Shown in pieces: positions 1 to 5,675 of a stretch of 5,675 nucleotides of DNA; within the stretch, counting starts at the first letter, position 1, and every line of letters begins with the position of its first letter. Origin of the DNA: Bacteroidales bacterium H10 (GTDB lineage Bacteria; Bacteroidota; Bacteroidia; Bacteroidales; Muribaculaceae); the NCBI GenBank assembly GCA_001701295.1, contig DAAV01000142.1, positions 1-5,675 on the forward strand, in the 5' to 3' direction. The notes under the pieces were generated by a model that saw nothing but the letters and a program-made list of their open reading frames with translations, was not told where the DNA came from and made no database searches. The position numbers were made by a program, and so were the translations under genes.

Positions 1-1188
1 GCGGAGGGCGGAGATGAAGGCGTCGACCTCTTCGCGGGTGTTGTAGACTGCGAACGATGCCCGGACGGTGCCGGTCACTCCGAGGCGTTCCATGAGCGGC
101 TGGGCGCAATGATGTCCCGTGCGCACCGCCACTCCCATGCCGTCAAGAAGCATACCGAGATCGTAATTGTGGATATTGCCGACATTGAACGATATGACGG
201 CCGATTTTCCTGGAGCGTTGCCGTAGATCGTCAGTCCCGCTATCTCGTTCAGTCGCTCGGTGGCATAAGCTAAAAGCTCCTGTTCCTGTCTCTCGATATT
301 GTCGAGTCCTGTACGTTCTATGAAATCTATGGCCTTGTCAAAGGCCGCGATGTCTACGAAGTCGGGGGTGCCGGCCTCGAATTTGAAAGGCAGATCCGCA
401 AAAGTGGTTTTTTCGAAAGAGACATGCTTTATCATCTCGCCGCCTCCCTGATAAGGAGGCATCTCCTCGAGCAGGGATCTGCGCCCGTAAAGCACGCCTA
501 CGCCTGCGGGACCATACATCTTGTGCGACGAGAAGGTGTAGAAATCACAGTCAAGATCGCGCACGTCGATGCGCAGATGGGGTGACGCCTGCGCGCCGTC
601 CACAAGCACCGGCACGCCATGGGCGTGGGCAGTGGCTATCATCTCTTTTACCGGATTGACAGTGCCGAGGACATTGCTGACATGGCAGAACGCCGCCATT
701 ACCGTACGGTCGTTGAACAGCGAACGGTATTGCTCGAGATCAAGCTCTCCGTTCTCTCTGATGTCGACCACACGGAGTTTTATGTCCGCATGGTTTTTCA
801 GCAGTTGCCAGGGCACTATATTCGCATGATGCTCCATGACGGTGAGGATGATCTCGTCGCCGTCGCGGAAACGCTGCCCGTAAGAAGCGGCCACAAGATT
901 GATGGCCTCCGTGGTGCCGCGTGTGAAGATGATCTCCTCCGGCGCGGCGGCGTTGATATAACGCTGTATGCGTCGCCGGCTGGCTTCCTGAAGGTCTGTG
1001 GCTTCCTGCGAGAGAGTGTGGACACCGCGATGCACATTCGCCTTGGTGGTCTCATACATGCGGGTTATTGCCTCGACCACCTCGCGCGGTGTCTGCGATG
1101 TGGCTGTGTTGTCAAGATATATCAGCGGCTTGCCGTTGACCTTGCGGTCGAGAATGGGGAATTCACCGCGTATCCTGTTGATATCCAT
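1..1188 (-). CDS. sufS: SufS cysteine desulfurase (C-terminus cut by window edge)
   Basis: Pyridoxal-phosphate cysteine desulfurase that removes sulfur from L-cysteine as an enzyme persulfide, giving alanine, and feeds it to the SUF scaffold in the cytoplasm. The frame is open from the ATG at 1186-1188 to base 1, giving 396 residues; the family is about 405 long, so only some ten residues are missing. The N-terminus (MDINRIRGEFPILDRKVNG) is typical of SufS. Visible motifs are MEHHANIVPW with the PLP-stacking His120, LVDGAQAS with the PLP-ring Asp, FSSHKMYGPAG with the Schiff-base Lys223, and RTGHHCAQPLMERLG with the active-site Cys361. The near-constant offset of 3 from E. coli SufS numbering (His123, Lys226, Cys364) supports the start. 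The short RTGHHCAQP loop marks it as group II (SufS/CsdA) rather than IscS/NifS. It starts 5 bp after the sufD stop, so it is last in sufC-sufD-sufS. No sulfur-transfer partner (SufE or SufU) is visible. Confidence 0.96.
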   Translation of the reverse strand, partial: MDINRIRGEFPILDRKVNGKPLIYLDNTATSQTPREVVEAITRMYETTKANVHRGVHTLSQEATDLQEASRRRIQRYINAAAPEEIIFTRGTTEAINLVAASYGQRFRDGDEIILTVMEHHANIVPWQLLKNHADIKLRVVDIRENGELDLEQYRSLFNDRTVMAAFCHVSNVLGTVNPVKEMIATAHAHGVPVLVDGAQASPHLRIDVRDLDCDFYTFSSHKMYGPAGVGVLYGRRSLLEEMPPYQGGGEMIKHVSFEKTTFADLPFKFEAGTPDFVDIAAFDKAIDFIERTGLDNIERQEQELLAYATERLNEIAGLTIYGNAPGKSAVISFNVGNIHNYDLGMLLDGMGVAVRTGHHCAQPLMERLGVTGTVRASFAVYNTREEVDAFISALR

Positions 1189-1193
1189 ATCGG

Positions 1194-2552
1194 TTATTTT
1201 TTACATACTGCCATGGGGCACTGACGGCCGCATGCCGATTCCGCGCCTGCGAAACGACGCTCGGTCAGTATATGCAGCCGGTCGCGCAGCGACGGCACGT
1301 CGACGGCCGCTATGACATCGGCCATGAAGGCCTGGCGCAGAAGCTGACGTGCCTCGGGCTCCGTCAGTCCACGGGTCCTCATATAGAATACCTGCATCGG
1401 GTCGAGCTGCCCTGTGGCGCAGCCATGCGAGCACTTCACGTCGTCATTGTAGATTTCCAGCTGCGGTTTGGAATACATTTTTGCTTCATTGCCGCCCACA
1501 AGGTTGCGGTTGGCCTGATAAGCTTCCGTCGAGACGGAGCCGGGTGCGACATATATGCGTCCCGTGAAGGCACCGGATGCCTTGTCGTCAACAGTAAATT
1601 TGAACAGCTCGTCGCTTTTGCATCGTGGCATGGCATGGTCTATGCGCGTGAATGTCGACAGTACACGCTCCTTGTCCTCGATTCCCATTCCGTAGAGACG
1701 GAGACCGGCGTTCTCTCCTTCGAAACGGCAGTAATATTCGTTGCGTGTGGTGCCGTTGAAGAGAGTCATGCCGTCGATGTTTACGTCTGACGACGCTCCC
1801 TGACTCATATAAAGAGCCGAGAGGCGCGTGGTCCTTTCTGTCGACTCCTCGATCTGGTAATAGTCGAGACGGGCGCGCTCGCCGACATGTATCTCTACTG
1901 TCTCGAGAGCCAGCATATCCTGATCCTCGGGCTGCGTGTGGTCGCAGGCGAGCAGTTTGCATTCCGCGTCATCCTCGATTATGATAAGCAGACGGCGAAC
2001 GGCCATTATCGGCATCGGGCCTGTCAGGATGTTGACCAGCTGCAGCGGGCGTTCGAGCCGCACGCCCCGGCGGACGCGCAGATAGAGGCCGTCTTCGGCA
2101 AATAGCGTGTTCAGGGCTACTATCGGATTGGCCGGATCCGCTATCCTGCCATAGTACTCACTGACGTCATCGGGCGAGAGCCGTGCGAACTCATTGAGAC
2201 TCCCCACGTCGACGCCGTCGGGCAGAGAGTCATAAGCCTCCGTGGGGGCCGCGAACGTGTCGTTGACATTCATCATGACAGACTGTGATGACGACACCGG
2301 CACATCGCAATGAAATGTCTTTTCCGGGTCGAAATCTATGTCCGCCTTCAGAAGGTTCAGACCGTAGTCGGTCGACAGGAGCGCGTTCAGGTCGATATTC
2401 TCGAAATTCTCGTCCCCTTTTGACGGAAGACGCATTTTCTCAAGTAGTCCGCAGGCGTCTTTCCGCAATGCGTTAAGCACCGGCGCGCCGTTGGCATCGA
2501 TCAGGTCCCGATGCTTTCTGTATAGATCTATATATTGTTCCAACGCATTCAT
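1194..2552 (-). CDS. sufD: SufD, Fe-S cluster assembly scaffold subunit
   Basis: A 452-residue subunit of the SufBCD complex, which assembles Fe-S clusters in the cytoplasm. SufD pairs with SufB through a beta-helix core and binds a SufC ATPase through its C-terminal helices. An alpha-helical N-terminal region (about 1-130) is followed by the beta-helix core, which includes NEYYCRFEGENAGLRLYGM and the conserved TEAYQANRNLV segment. The family motif DDVKCSHGCATGQLD lies at about 370-384. His376 in it probably corresponds to E. coli SufD His360, implicated in cluster assembly. The helical end YMRTRGLTEPEARQLLRQAF is the usual SufC-docking region. SufB and SufD are homologous; I call SufD from its length near 450, its place between sufC and sufS, and this C-terminal motif. 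The last 15 residues carry three cysteines spaced C-x3-C-x4-C, beyond the conserved core. The start is 12 bp after the sufC stop and the stop is TAA. Confidence 0.94.
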   Translation of the reverse strand: MNALEQYIDLYRKHRDLIDANGAPVLNALRKDACGLLEKMRLPSKGDENFENIDLNALLSTDYGLNLLKADIDFDPEKTFHCDVPVSSSQSVMMNVNDTFAAPTEAYDSLPDGVDVGSLNEFARLSPDDVSEYYGRIADPANPIVALNTLFAEDGLYLRVRRGVRLERPLQLVNILTGPMPIMAVRRLLIIIEDDAECKLLACDHTQPEDQDMLALETVEIHVGERARLDYYQIEESTERTTRLSALYMSQGASSDVNIDGMTLFNGTTRNEYYCRFEGENAGLRLYGMGIEDKERVLSTFTRIDHAMPRCKSDELFKFTVDDKASGAFTGRIYVAPGSVSTEAYQANRNLVGGNEAKMYSKPQLEIYNDDVKCSHGCATGQLDPMQVFYMRTRGLTEPEARQLLRQAFMADVIAAVDVPSLRDRLHILTERRFAGAESACGRQCPMAVCKK

Positions 2553-2564
2553 TCGGCAGCCTTT

Positions 2565-3317
2565 TTAGTCGGGGTTTTCTTCCTTTATCCAGTCGTAGCC
2601 GCGTTCCTCAAGTTCGAGCGCGAGTTCCGGACCGCCGGTGCGCACGATTTTTCCTTTGTAGAGAATGTGCACGAAGTCCGGTTTTATGTAGTCGAGCAGC
2701 CGCTGATAATGAGTTATGACGATCGTGGCGTTGTTTGCGGTCTTTAGTTTGTTGACGCCCTCGGCCACGACGCGGAGCGCGTCGATGTCAAGACCGGAGT
2801 CTGTCTCGTCGAGTATCGAGAGCTTCGGTTCGAGCACCGCCATCTGGAAGATCTCGTTGCGTTTCTTCTCGCCTCCCGAGAAGCCCTCGTTGACCGAACG
2901 CGAGGCAAGCTTGTTGTCGAGTTCGACCACCGCGCGTTTCTCACGCATCATCTTCAGAAATTCAGTGGCTGTCATCGGCGGTTCGTTGAAATATTCGCGT
3001 TTCGCGTTCACTGCCGCACGCATGAAGTTGACCATCGACACTCCCGGAATCTCCACAGGATACTGGAAGCCGAGAAAGAGCCCCTCGTGGCTGCGGACCT
3101 CCGGCTCCATGGCAAGAAGGTCCTTGCCGTTGAATTCCACGCTTCCCGAAGTGGGCGTATAGGCCGGATTGCCGGCCAGGACCATCGACAGAGTGGATTT
3201 TCCCGATCCGTTGGGACCCATTATGGCATGTACTTCTCCGGGCTTGACTTCAAGGTTTATTCCGCGCAAGATCTCACGGCCGTTTATCTCAGCATGCAGA
3301 TCGTTGACTTTTAACAT
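2565..3317 (-). CDS. sufC: SufC, Fe-S assembly ATPase
   Basis: A soluble ABC-type ATPase of 250 residues, the usual SufC length. It dimerises on the SufB-SufD scaffold, and its ATP cycle drives the rearrangement needed to build clusters. All nucleotide-binding elements are intact: Walker A GPNGSGKST (34-42), Q-loop Gln85 in LGFQYPVEIPGV, signature FSGGEKKR (146-153), Walker B LSILDE (166-171), D-loop SGLD (174-177) and the switch His203 in IVITHYQRLL. LGFQYPVEIPGVS and DETDSGLDIDAL are SufC-specific and separate it from transporter ATPases. There is no membrane segment. The ATG at 3315-3317 gives the standard N-terminus MLKVNDLHAEING. It is the first gene of the sufC-sufD-sufS unit, with a -7 promoter box about 32 nt upstream of the start and a 12-bp gap to sufD. 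Its usual upstream partner sufB is not present in the window. Confidence 0.97.
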   Translation of the reverse strand: MLKVNDLHAEINGREILRGINLEVKPGEVHAIMGPNGSGKSTLSMVLAGNPAYTPTSGSVEFNGKDLLAMEPEVRSHEGLFLGFQYPVEIPGVSMVNFMRAAVNAKREYFNEPPMTATEFLKMMREKRAVVELDNKLASRSVNEGFSGGEKKRNEIFQMAVLEPKLSILDETDSGLDIDALRVVAEGVNKLKTANNATIVITHYQRLLDYIKPDFVHILYKGKIVRTGGPELALELEERGYDWIKEENPD

Positions 3318-3349
3318 ATCTATTCTATCTAATAAATTTCAGGTTATTT

Positions 3350-3357
3350 CAAATGTA
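3350..3357 (-). promoter_or_regulatory. Putative -7 promoter box of the suf operon
   Basis: Read on the minus strand the sequence is TACATTTG, a perfect match to the Bacteroidota -7 consensus TAnnTTTG. It ends 32 nt before the sufC ATG, which would give a short leader of about 25 nt. A TTTG lies upstream at 3384-3387, but the 26-nt spacing is longer than the usual 19-21, so the -33 half is weak. Transcription start is inferred, not seen. Confidence 0.5.
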
Positions 3358-3367
3358 GATGCCTCTC

Positions 3368-3404
3368 CGGAGCAGCGTCTCTTCAAAGTCGGAGCAGCGT
3401 CTCT
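3368..3404. repeat. 15-bp direct repeat, two copies
   Basis: The sequence cggagcagcgtctct occurs perfectly at 3368-3382 and again at 3390-3404, separated by 7 bp, so the period is 22 bp. The second copy also takes part in hairpins: CGGAG 3390-3394 with CTCCG 3403-3407, and CGTCTC 3398-3403 with GAGACG 3407-3412. The period is not a multiple of three and the copies lie between two transcription units. They may belong to a dispersed intergenic repeat family or be paired protein-binding sites; the sequence does not decide. Confidence 0.75.
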
Positions 3405-3440
3405 CCGAGACGGTGACCCCGTTTCTCGGAAAAGAGAAAC
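3398..3440. other. Cluster of overlapping, mutually exclusive hairpins
   Basis: Three inverted repeats share arms. CGTCTC (3398-3403) pairs with GAGACG (3407-3412). CCGAGACGG (3405-3413) pairs with CCG-TT-TCTCGG (3419-3429) with a two-base bulge. GTTTCTC (3421-3427) pairs with GAGAAAC (3434-3440) around a 6-nt loop. The middle stem cannot coexist with either outer stem. The cluster lies between the cvpA terminator and the suf -7 box. It could be a switching leader if transcription starts further upstream, or part of an interspersed palindromic repeat. None of the stems is followed directly by a T-run, so they do not look like ordinary terminators. Confidence 0.5.
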
Positions 3441-3466
3441 CTCTCCTGCGCACCTCCTCTAAAAAG

Positions 3467-3491
3467 TAAAACACGCGCGGGGCGTGTTTTA
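3467..3491 (-). terminator. Rho-independent terminator after cvpA, possibly bidirectional
   Basis: The 9-bp perfect stem aaaacacgc (3468-3476) / gcgtgtttt (3482-3490) closes a 5-nt loop and extends by one T-A pair to 3467/3491. On the minus strand the stem is followed by a T-run (3465-3461) and begins 8 bp after the cvpA stop, so it ends the porV-ispF-cvpA transcript. T3492-3496 follow the stem on the plus strand too, so it could also stop transcription from the opposite direction. It separates the porV-ispF-cvpA unit from the suf genes. Confidence 0.88.
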
Positions 3492-3499
3492 TTTTTCTG

Positions 3500-4042
3500 T
3501 CACGATATTTTTTTGGCTTCCTCGAGTTGTACGCGATGGAAAAGTTCCGTCACATCCTCTCCGCCGAGCACCGCCGGCGAAAGCTGCATCACCTCCTCCA
3601 CGACATTGCCGTCGTCGGAGCGCGCTGATTTCAGCAATATGGATCCGGGATTGAGCGCGAGCAGAAAGTTGTAGGCTATAGATACGAACATGAGATACCT
3701 GAACAGTCCGTAGACCCCGCCTCCGAGATTGTCGAGTATCGAGCGGTCGTCGCGTCGCAGCGCCTTTCCCAGAAACCCGGTGATGGTGGAAAACACCATG
3801 TATACCGATAGGAAGACTATCGTGGTCGACAGCGTGTCATAGACGAACTGTTCCTCCACATGACCGTGCACCGACGGAAAGGCTCCGTATAAGACTCCGT
3901 AAAGTCAAGGGGCGAGTATCCGCGTGCTTATTATGCCGAATGCCATGCCGGTCACCGACGGAGCCTGCCTGGCGAGTCCGCGTCTGAATCCCCATATCGA
4001 CCCGACAGCGGCGGCGACAATAACTGTCAGATGGTAGAGCAT
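3500..4042 (-). pseudogene. CvpA-family inner-membrane protein, interrupted by in-frame TGA
   Basis: The reading frame from the ATG at 4040-4042 to the stop at 3500-3502 would encode 180 residues, normal for CvpA-like proteins. TGA at 3905-3907 interrupts it at codon 46. Both halves are in the same frame, so this is a nonsense codon, not a frameshift. Before the stop are MLYHLTVIVAAAVGSIWG, the family's GFRRGLARQ turn, and a second hydrophobic stretch. After it come a third segment (about 66-90), the CvpA-like ILDNLGGGVYGLFRY motif (102-116) and a fourth segment (117-130), then a polar tail. E. coli CvpA is linked to colicin V export and envelope stress; the role in Bacteroidota is unclear. 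The start overlaps the 3' end of ispF by 16 nt. The downstream part could restart only at a GTG (3869-3871), which has no supporting signal. An assembly error at one base is the main alternative. Confidence 0.8.
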
Positions 4043-4521
4043 AGCAACGCTACGGCACTGCTTGATATTCCCTCCTCGCGTCCTTCGAAACCGAGGCGTT
4101 CGGTTGTGGTGGCTTTTACTGACACCTGATCCGCCCCGATTCCCATCACCTCCGCCAGAGTACGGCGCATATCCTCTATGTGTGGCGCGAGTTTCGGACG
4201 CTGGGCCATGATCGTGATGTCCACGTTGCCTATCGCGTATCCATGGTGCCCGATCATAGAGCACACATGCTCCAGCAGTATTTTTGAGTCTATGCCCTTG
4301 TAATGCGGGTCGGAGTCCGGGAAGTGCCTGCCTATGTCGCCGAGGGCGAGAGCGCCGAGCAGCGCGTCGCACAGCGCGTGTATCGCTACATCGGCGTCGC
4401 TGTGGCCGTCAAGCCCGTGGGTATGTCCGATTCTCACGCCGCATAGCCACAGCTCGCGGCCCTCCGCGAGACGGTGCACGTCATATCCCTGTCCTATCCT
4501 TATCTTCGGTTGCGGCATCAT
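4027..4521 (-). CDS. ispF: IspF, 2-C-methyl-D-erythritol 2,4-cyclodiphosphate synthase
   Basis: Cytoplasmic enzyme of the MEP pathway. It converts CDP-methylerythritol 2-phosphate to methylerythritol cyclodiphosphate with release of CMP, on the way to isoprenoid precursors. The 164-residue length matches the single-domain family, so there is no IspD fusion. The zinc ligands are Asp14 and His16 in GYDVHRL and His48 in ADVAIHALCDALLGA. Other conserved segments are GLDGHSDADV (36-45), LGDIGRHFPDSDP (60-72), NVDITIMAQRPKL, and TTTERLGFEGREEGI near the C-terminus. The family forms trimers with active sites between subunits. The first ATG (4519-4521) overlaps the porV stop as ATGA; the next codon is also Met (4516-4518), so the true start may be either. 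The 3' end overlaps the cvpA start by 16 nt, which suggests translational coupling. The stop is TGA. Confidence 0.97.
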   Translation of the reverse strand: MMPQPKIRIGQGYDVHRLAEGRELWLCGVRIGHTHGLDGHSDADVAIHALCDALLGALALGDIGRHFPDSDPHYKGIDSKILLEHVCSMIGHHGYAIGNVDITIMAQRPKLAPHIEDMRRTLAEVMGIGADQVSVKATTTERLGFEGREEGISSSAVALLCSTI

Positions 4522-5675
4522 TTTCTTCTTTTTCCCATCAGGTCGCGCAGACCGTCCATGTCAAACGATAATGTGAAACGCAGCGTCTGGTCGAGAGGAG
4601 AGCTCTGGGCCGTCGCGAGCATATACGACGCGTCAAGCTGCACCACATTGAGCGAGAAGCCGGCTCCGAATGCGAAATACGAGCGGCCTCCCTTGTTGGG
4701 ATGTTCGTAGTTGTATCCGGCGCGCAGGAAAGACTGCTGGTTGTAGTTGTATTCCGCTCCGAGCGAGAACTGTATCTCCTGCAGCTCTTCCTTGAAGCCG
4801 CCGGGAGCGTCGTTGAAGCTCTTGAATATACCGGTGATCGGCGACATGTTTTCCCAGTCCTCGAGCGCTTGGGTATATTCGCGCTGCTGTTCGAGATTTT
4901 CGGGTGTGTTTTCGGGTGCGGTGACATAGTCTTTTTCGCGCGGACGGGCGGGCACGAGGAGTTTGTTCAGATCCAGCGACAATGCGAGGGTGTGATAGTC
5001 GGCCAGCGGAAAGGCGAAAGTGGTGCCGAGGCGCAGGTTGGTGGGCAGGAATGCCGGATCATCGCCATTGTTATATGACACTTTTGTGCCGATGTTGGAT
5101 AAGTTCCAGCCCCACGACCATTGGCATTCGTTGCGTCCGATCACGGGATAGGTGTTGAAATAGCCCGCGATGTCGGCCGAGAATGCCAACGCTCCCGATT
5201 GGTCGGCGGCAGGCGAATCGTTGAAGCCGAGGTCGCTGTAGATGTAACGGAACACTACGCCCATCGAGAATTTTTCCGACAGCTTGCGCGAATAGCCGAC
5301 GTCAAACGACATTTCATAGGGGTTAAGCGTCTGGCTCACCTCGTTCTGCTGGTTGGTGGTCACTTCGCCCAGCGAGAAATATCGCAGCGAGGCGCTCAAT
5401 GCCTGATTGTCGCCGCTGCCGATTTTCCAGTAGCCGGCGACATTTGCCAGAAAGATGTCGTTGACGAGTTTGCGGAGCCACGGGGTGTAGCTCAGTGATG
5501 CCGCTCCCTTGCCGTAGGCAAAGGCATATTTCGAGGGGTTCCAGTATTGCGAGTTGGCATCGGGATCTGTGGCCGCGCCGATGTCGCCCATCGAGGCGCC
5601 GCGGGCGTCGGGGGCGATGCTCAGTGAGGTGACGCCGGTCTGGATGGGATTGAATTCGTCTTTGATTCCGTTGTA
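4518..5675 (-). CDS. porV: PorV (LptO), type IX secretion outer-membrane protein; N-terminus cut by window edge
   Basis: Outer-membrane beta-barrel of the FadL-like fold that serves the type IX secretion system. It collects cargo leaving the translocon and delivers it to the PorU sortase for anchoring at the cell surface. The frame is open to the right edge and 385 residues are visible; the family is roughly 390-410 with its signal peptide, so about the signal peptide and first residues are missing. The diagnostic start region reads NPIQTGVTSLSIAPDARGAS, then MGDIGAATDPDANSQYWNPS and KYAFA, close to my memory of PorV from Porphyromonas. Alternating aromatic and polar strands run throughout. 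A charged, proline- and glutamate-rich loop lies at about visible residues 242-280. The last strand (LRFTLSFDM) is followed by a basic tail, GKRRK. An ATG at 5589-5591 is internal, since homology continues upstream of it. The TGA stop overlaps the ispF start. In Porphyromonas porU is next to porV, so porU may lie just outside. Confidence 0.95.
   Translation of the reverse strand, partial: YNGIKDEFNPIQTGVTSLSIAPDARGASMGDIGAATDPDANSQYWNPSKYAFAYGKGAASLSYTPWLRKLVNDIFLANVAGYWKIGSGDNQALSASLRYFSLGEVTTNQQNEVSQTLNPYEMSFDVGYSRKLSEKFSMGVVFRYIYSDLGFNDSPAADQSGALAFSADIAGYFNTYPVIGRNECQWSWGWNLSNIGTKVSYNNGDDPAFLPTNLRLGTTFAFPLADYHTLALSLDLNKLLVPARPREKDYVTAPENTPENLEQQREYTQALEDWENMSPITGIFKSFNDAPGGFKEELQEIQFSLGAEYNYNQQSFLRAGYNYEHPNKGGRSYFAFGAGFSLNVVQLDASYMLATAQSSPLDQTLRFTLSFDMDGLRDLMGKRRK

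Noticed and set aside
505..540. FSSHK instead of the more common FSGHK around the SufS Schiff-base lysine
   Set aside because: A small-residue change next to an intact Lys223, with all other catalytic residues present; it is within normal family variation.
619..1224. Plus-strand open frame of 201 codons opposite sufS
   Set aside because: It lies wholly antisense to a clear cysteine desulfurase with all catalytic motifs. Long antisense frames are common in GC-rich coding DNA, and its translation resembles no family I know.
1272..1790. Plus-strand open frame of 172 codons opposite sufD
   Set aside because: It is antisense to the conserved C-terminal half of SufD and has no recognisable domain or promoter.
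3349..3453. A 34-codon minus-strand frame starting at GTG (3451-3453) preceded by an AGGAGGT-like string, ending in TGA inside the -7 box
   Set aside because: The purine string overlaps the GTG itself, so it cannot act as a ribosome site for it, and Bacteroidota make little use of such sites. The frame is built from the hairpins and from direct repeats read in different phases, with no family resemblance.
3902..3910. TGA in cvpA as a selenocysteine or reassigned codon
   Set aside because: porV and ispF stop at TGA at their expected ends, CvpA is not a selenoprotein family, and I see no strong hairpin placed just downstream as a bacterial SECIS would need.
3908..4372. Minus-strand frame of about 155 codons that runs from inside ispF into cvpA
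   Set aside because: Only the part after the ATG at 4042 is a real coding segment (the CvpA N-terminus). The upstream portion is the shifted frame of ispF, arginine-rich and unlike any family.

Overview
The window is a compact, minus-strand-only stretch of chromosome from a Bacteroidota bacterium, most likely a Bacteroidales member. The main evidence is a PorV gene, since the type IX secretion system is confined to this phylum. Supporting signs are a TAnnTTTG-type -7 box, starts without clear Shine-Dalgarno sequences, and fairly high GC. A gut Bacteroidales lineage such as Muribaculaceae or Rikenellaceae would fit, but the family cannot be fixed from the sequence alone.

Transcription runs from high to low coordinates in two units. 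The upstream unit is porV (cut by the right edge), ispF and a cvpA-family gene. These genes overlap: porV/ispF share ATGA, and ispF/cvpA overlap by 16 nt. The unit ends at a strong rho-independent hairpin at 3467-3491. It combines an outer-membrane secretion protein, a MEP-pathway enzyme for isoprenoid precursors and a small inner-membrane protein. The cvpA gene carries an in-frame TGA at codon 46 and is probably broken, unless the base is an assembly error.

An intergenic region of about 180 bp follows. It holds the terminator, two copies of a 15-bp direct repeat, a set of overlapping and mutually exclusive hairpins, and a good -7 promoter box just upstream of the second unit.

The second unit is sufC, sufD and sufS (cut by the left edge by roughly ten codons), tightly packed with gaps of 12 and 5 bp. 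It encodes the SUF iron-sulfur assembly ATPase, a scaffold subunit and the cysteine desulfurase. The main scaffold gene sufB, which usually precedes sufC, is not in the window; the repeat-rich intergenic region sits where it would be expected.

I see no RNA gene, CRISPR array, insertion sequence or phage gene, and no clear candidate for a wholly new system. The points worth a second look are the cvpA nonsense codon, the absence of sufB beside sufC, and the structured intergenic element.
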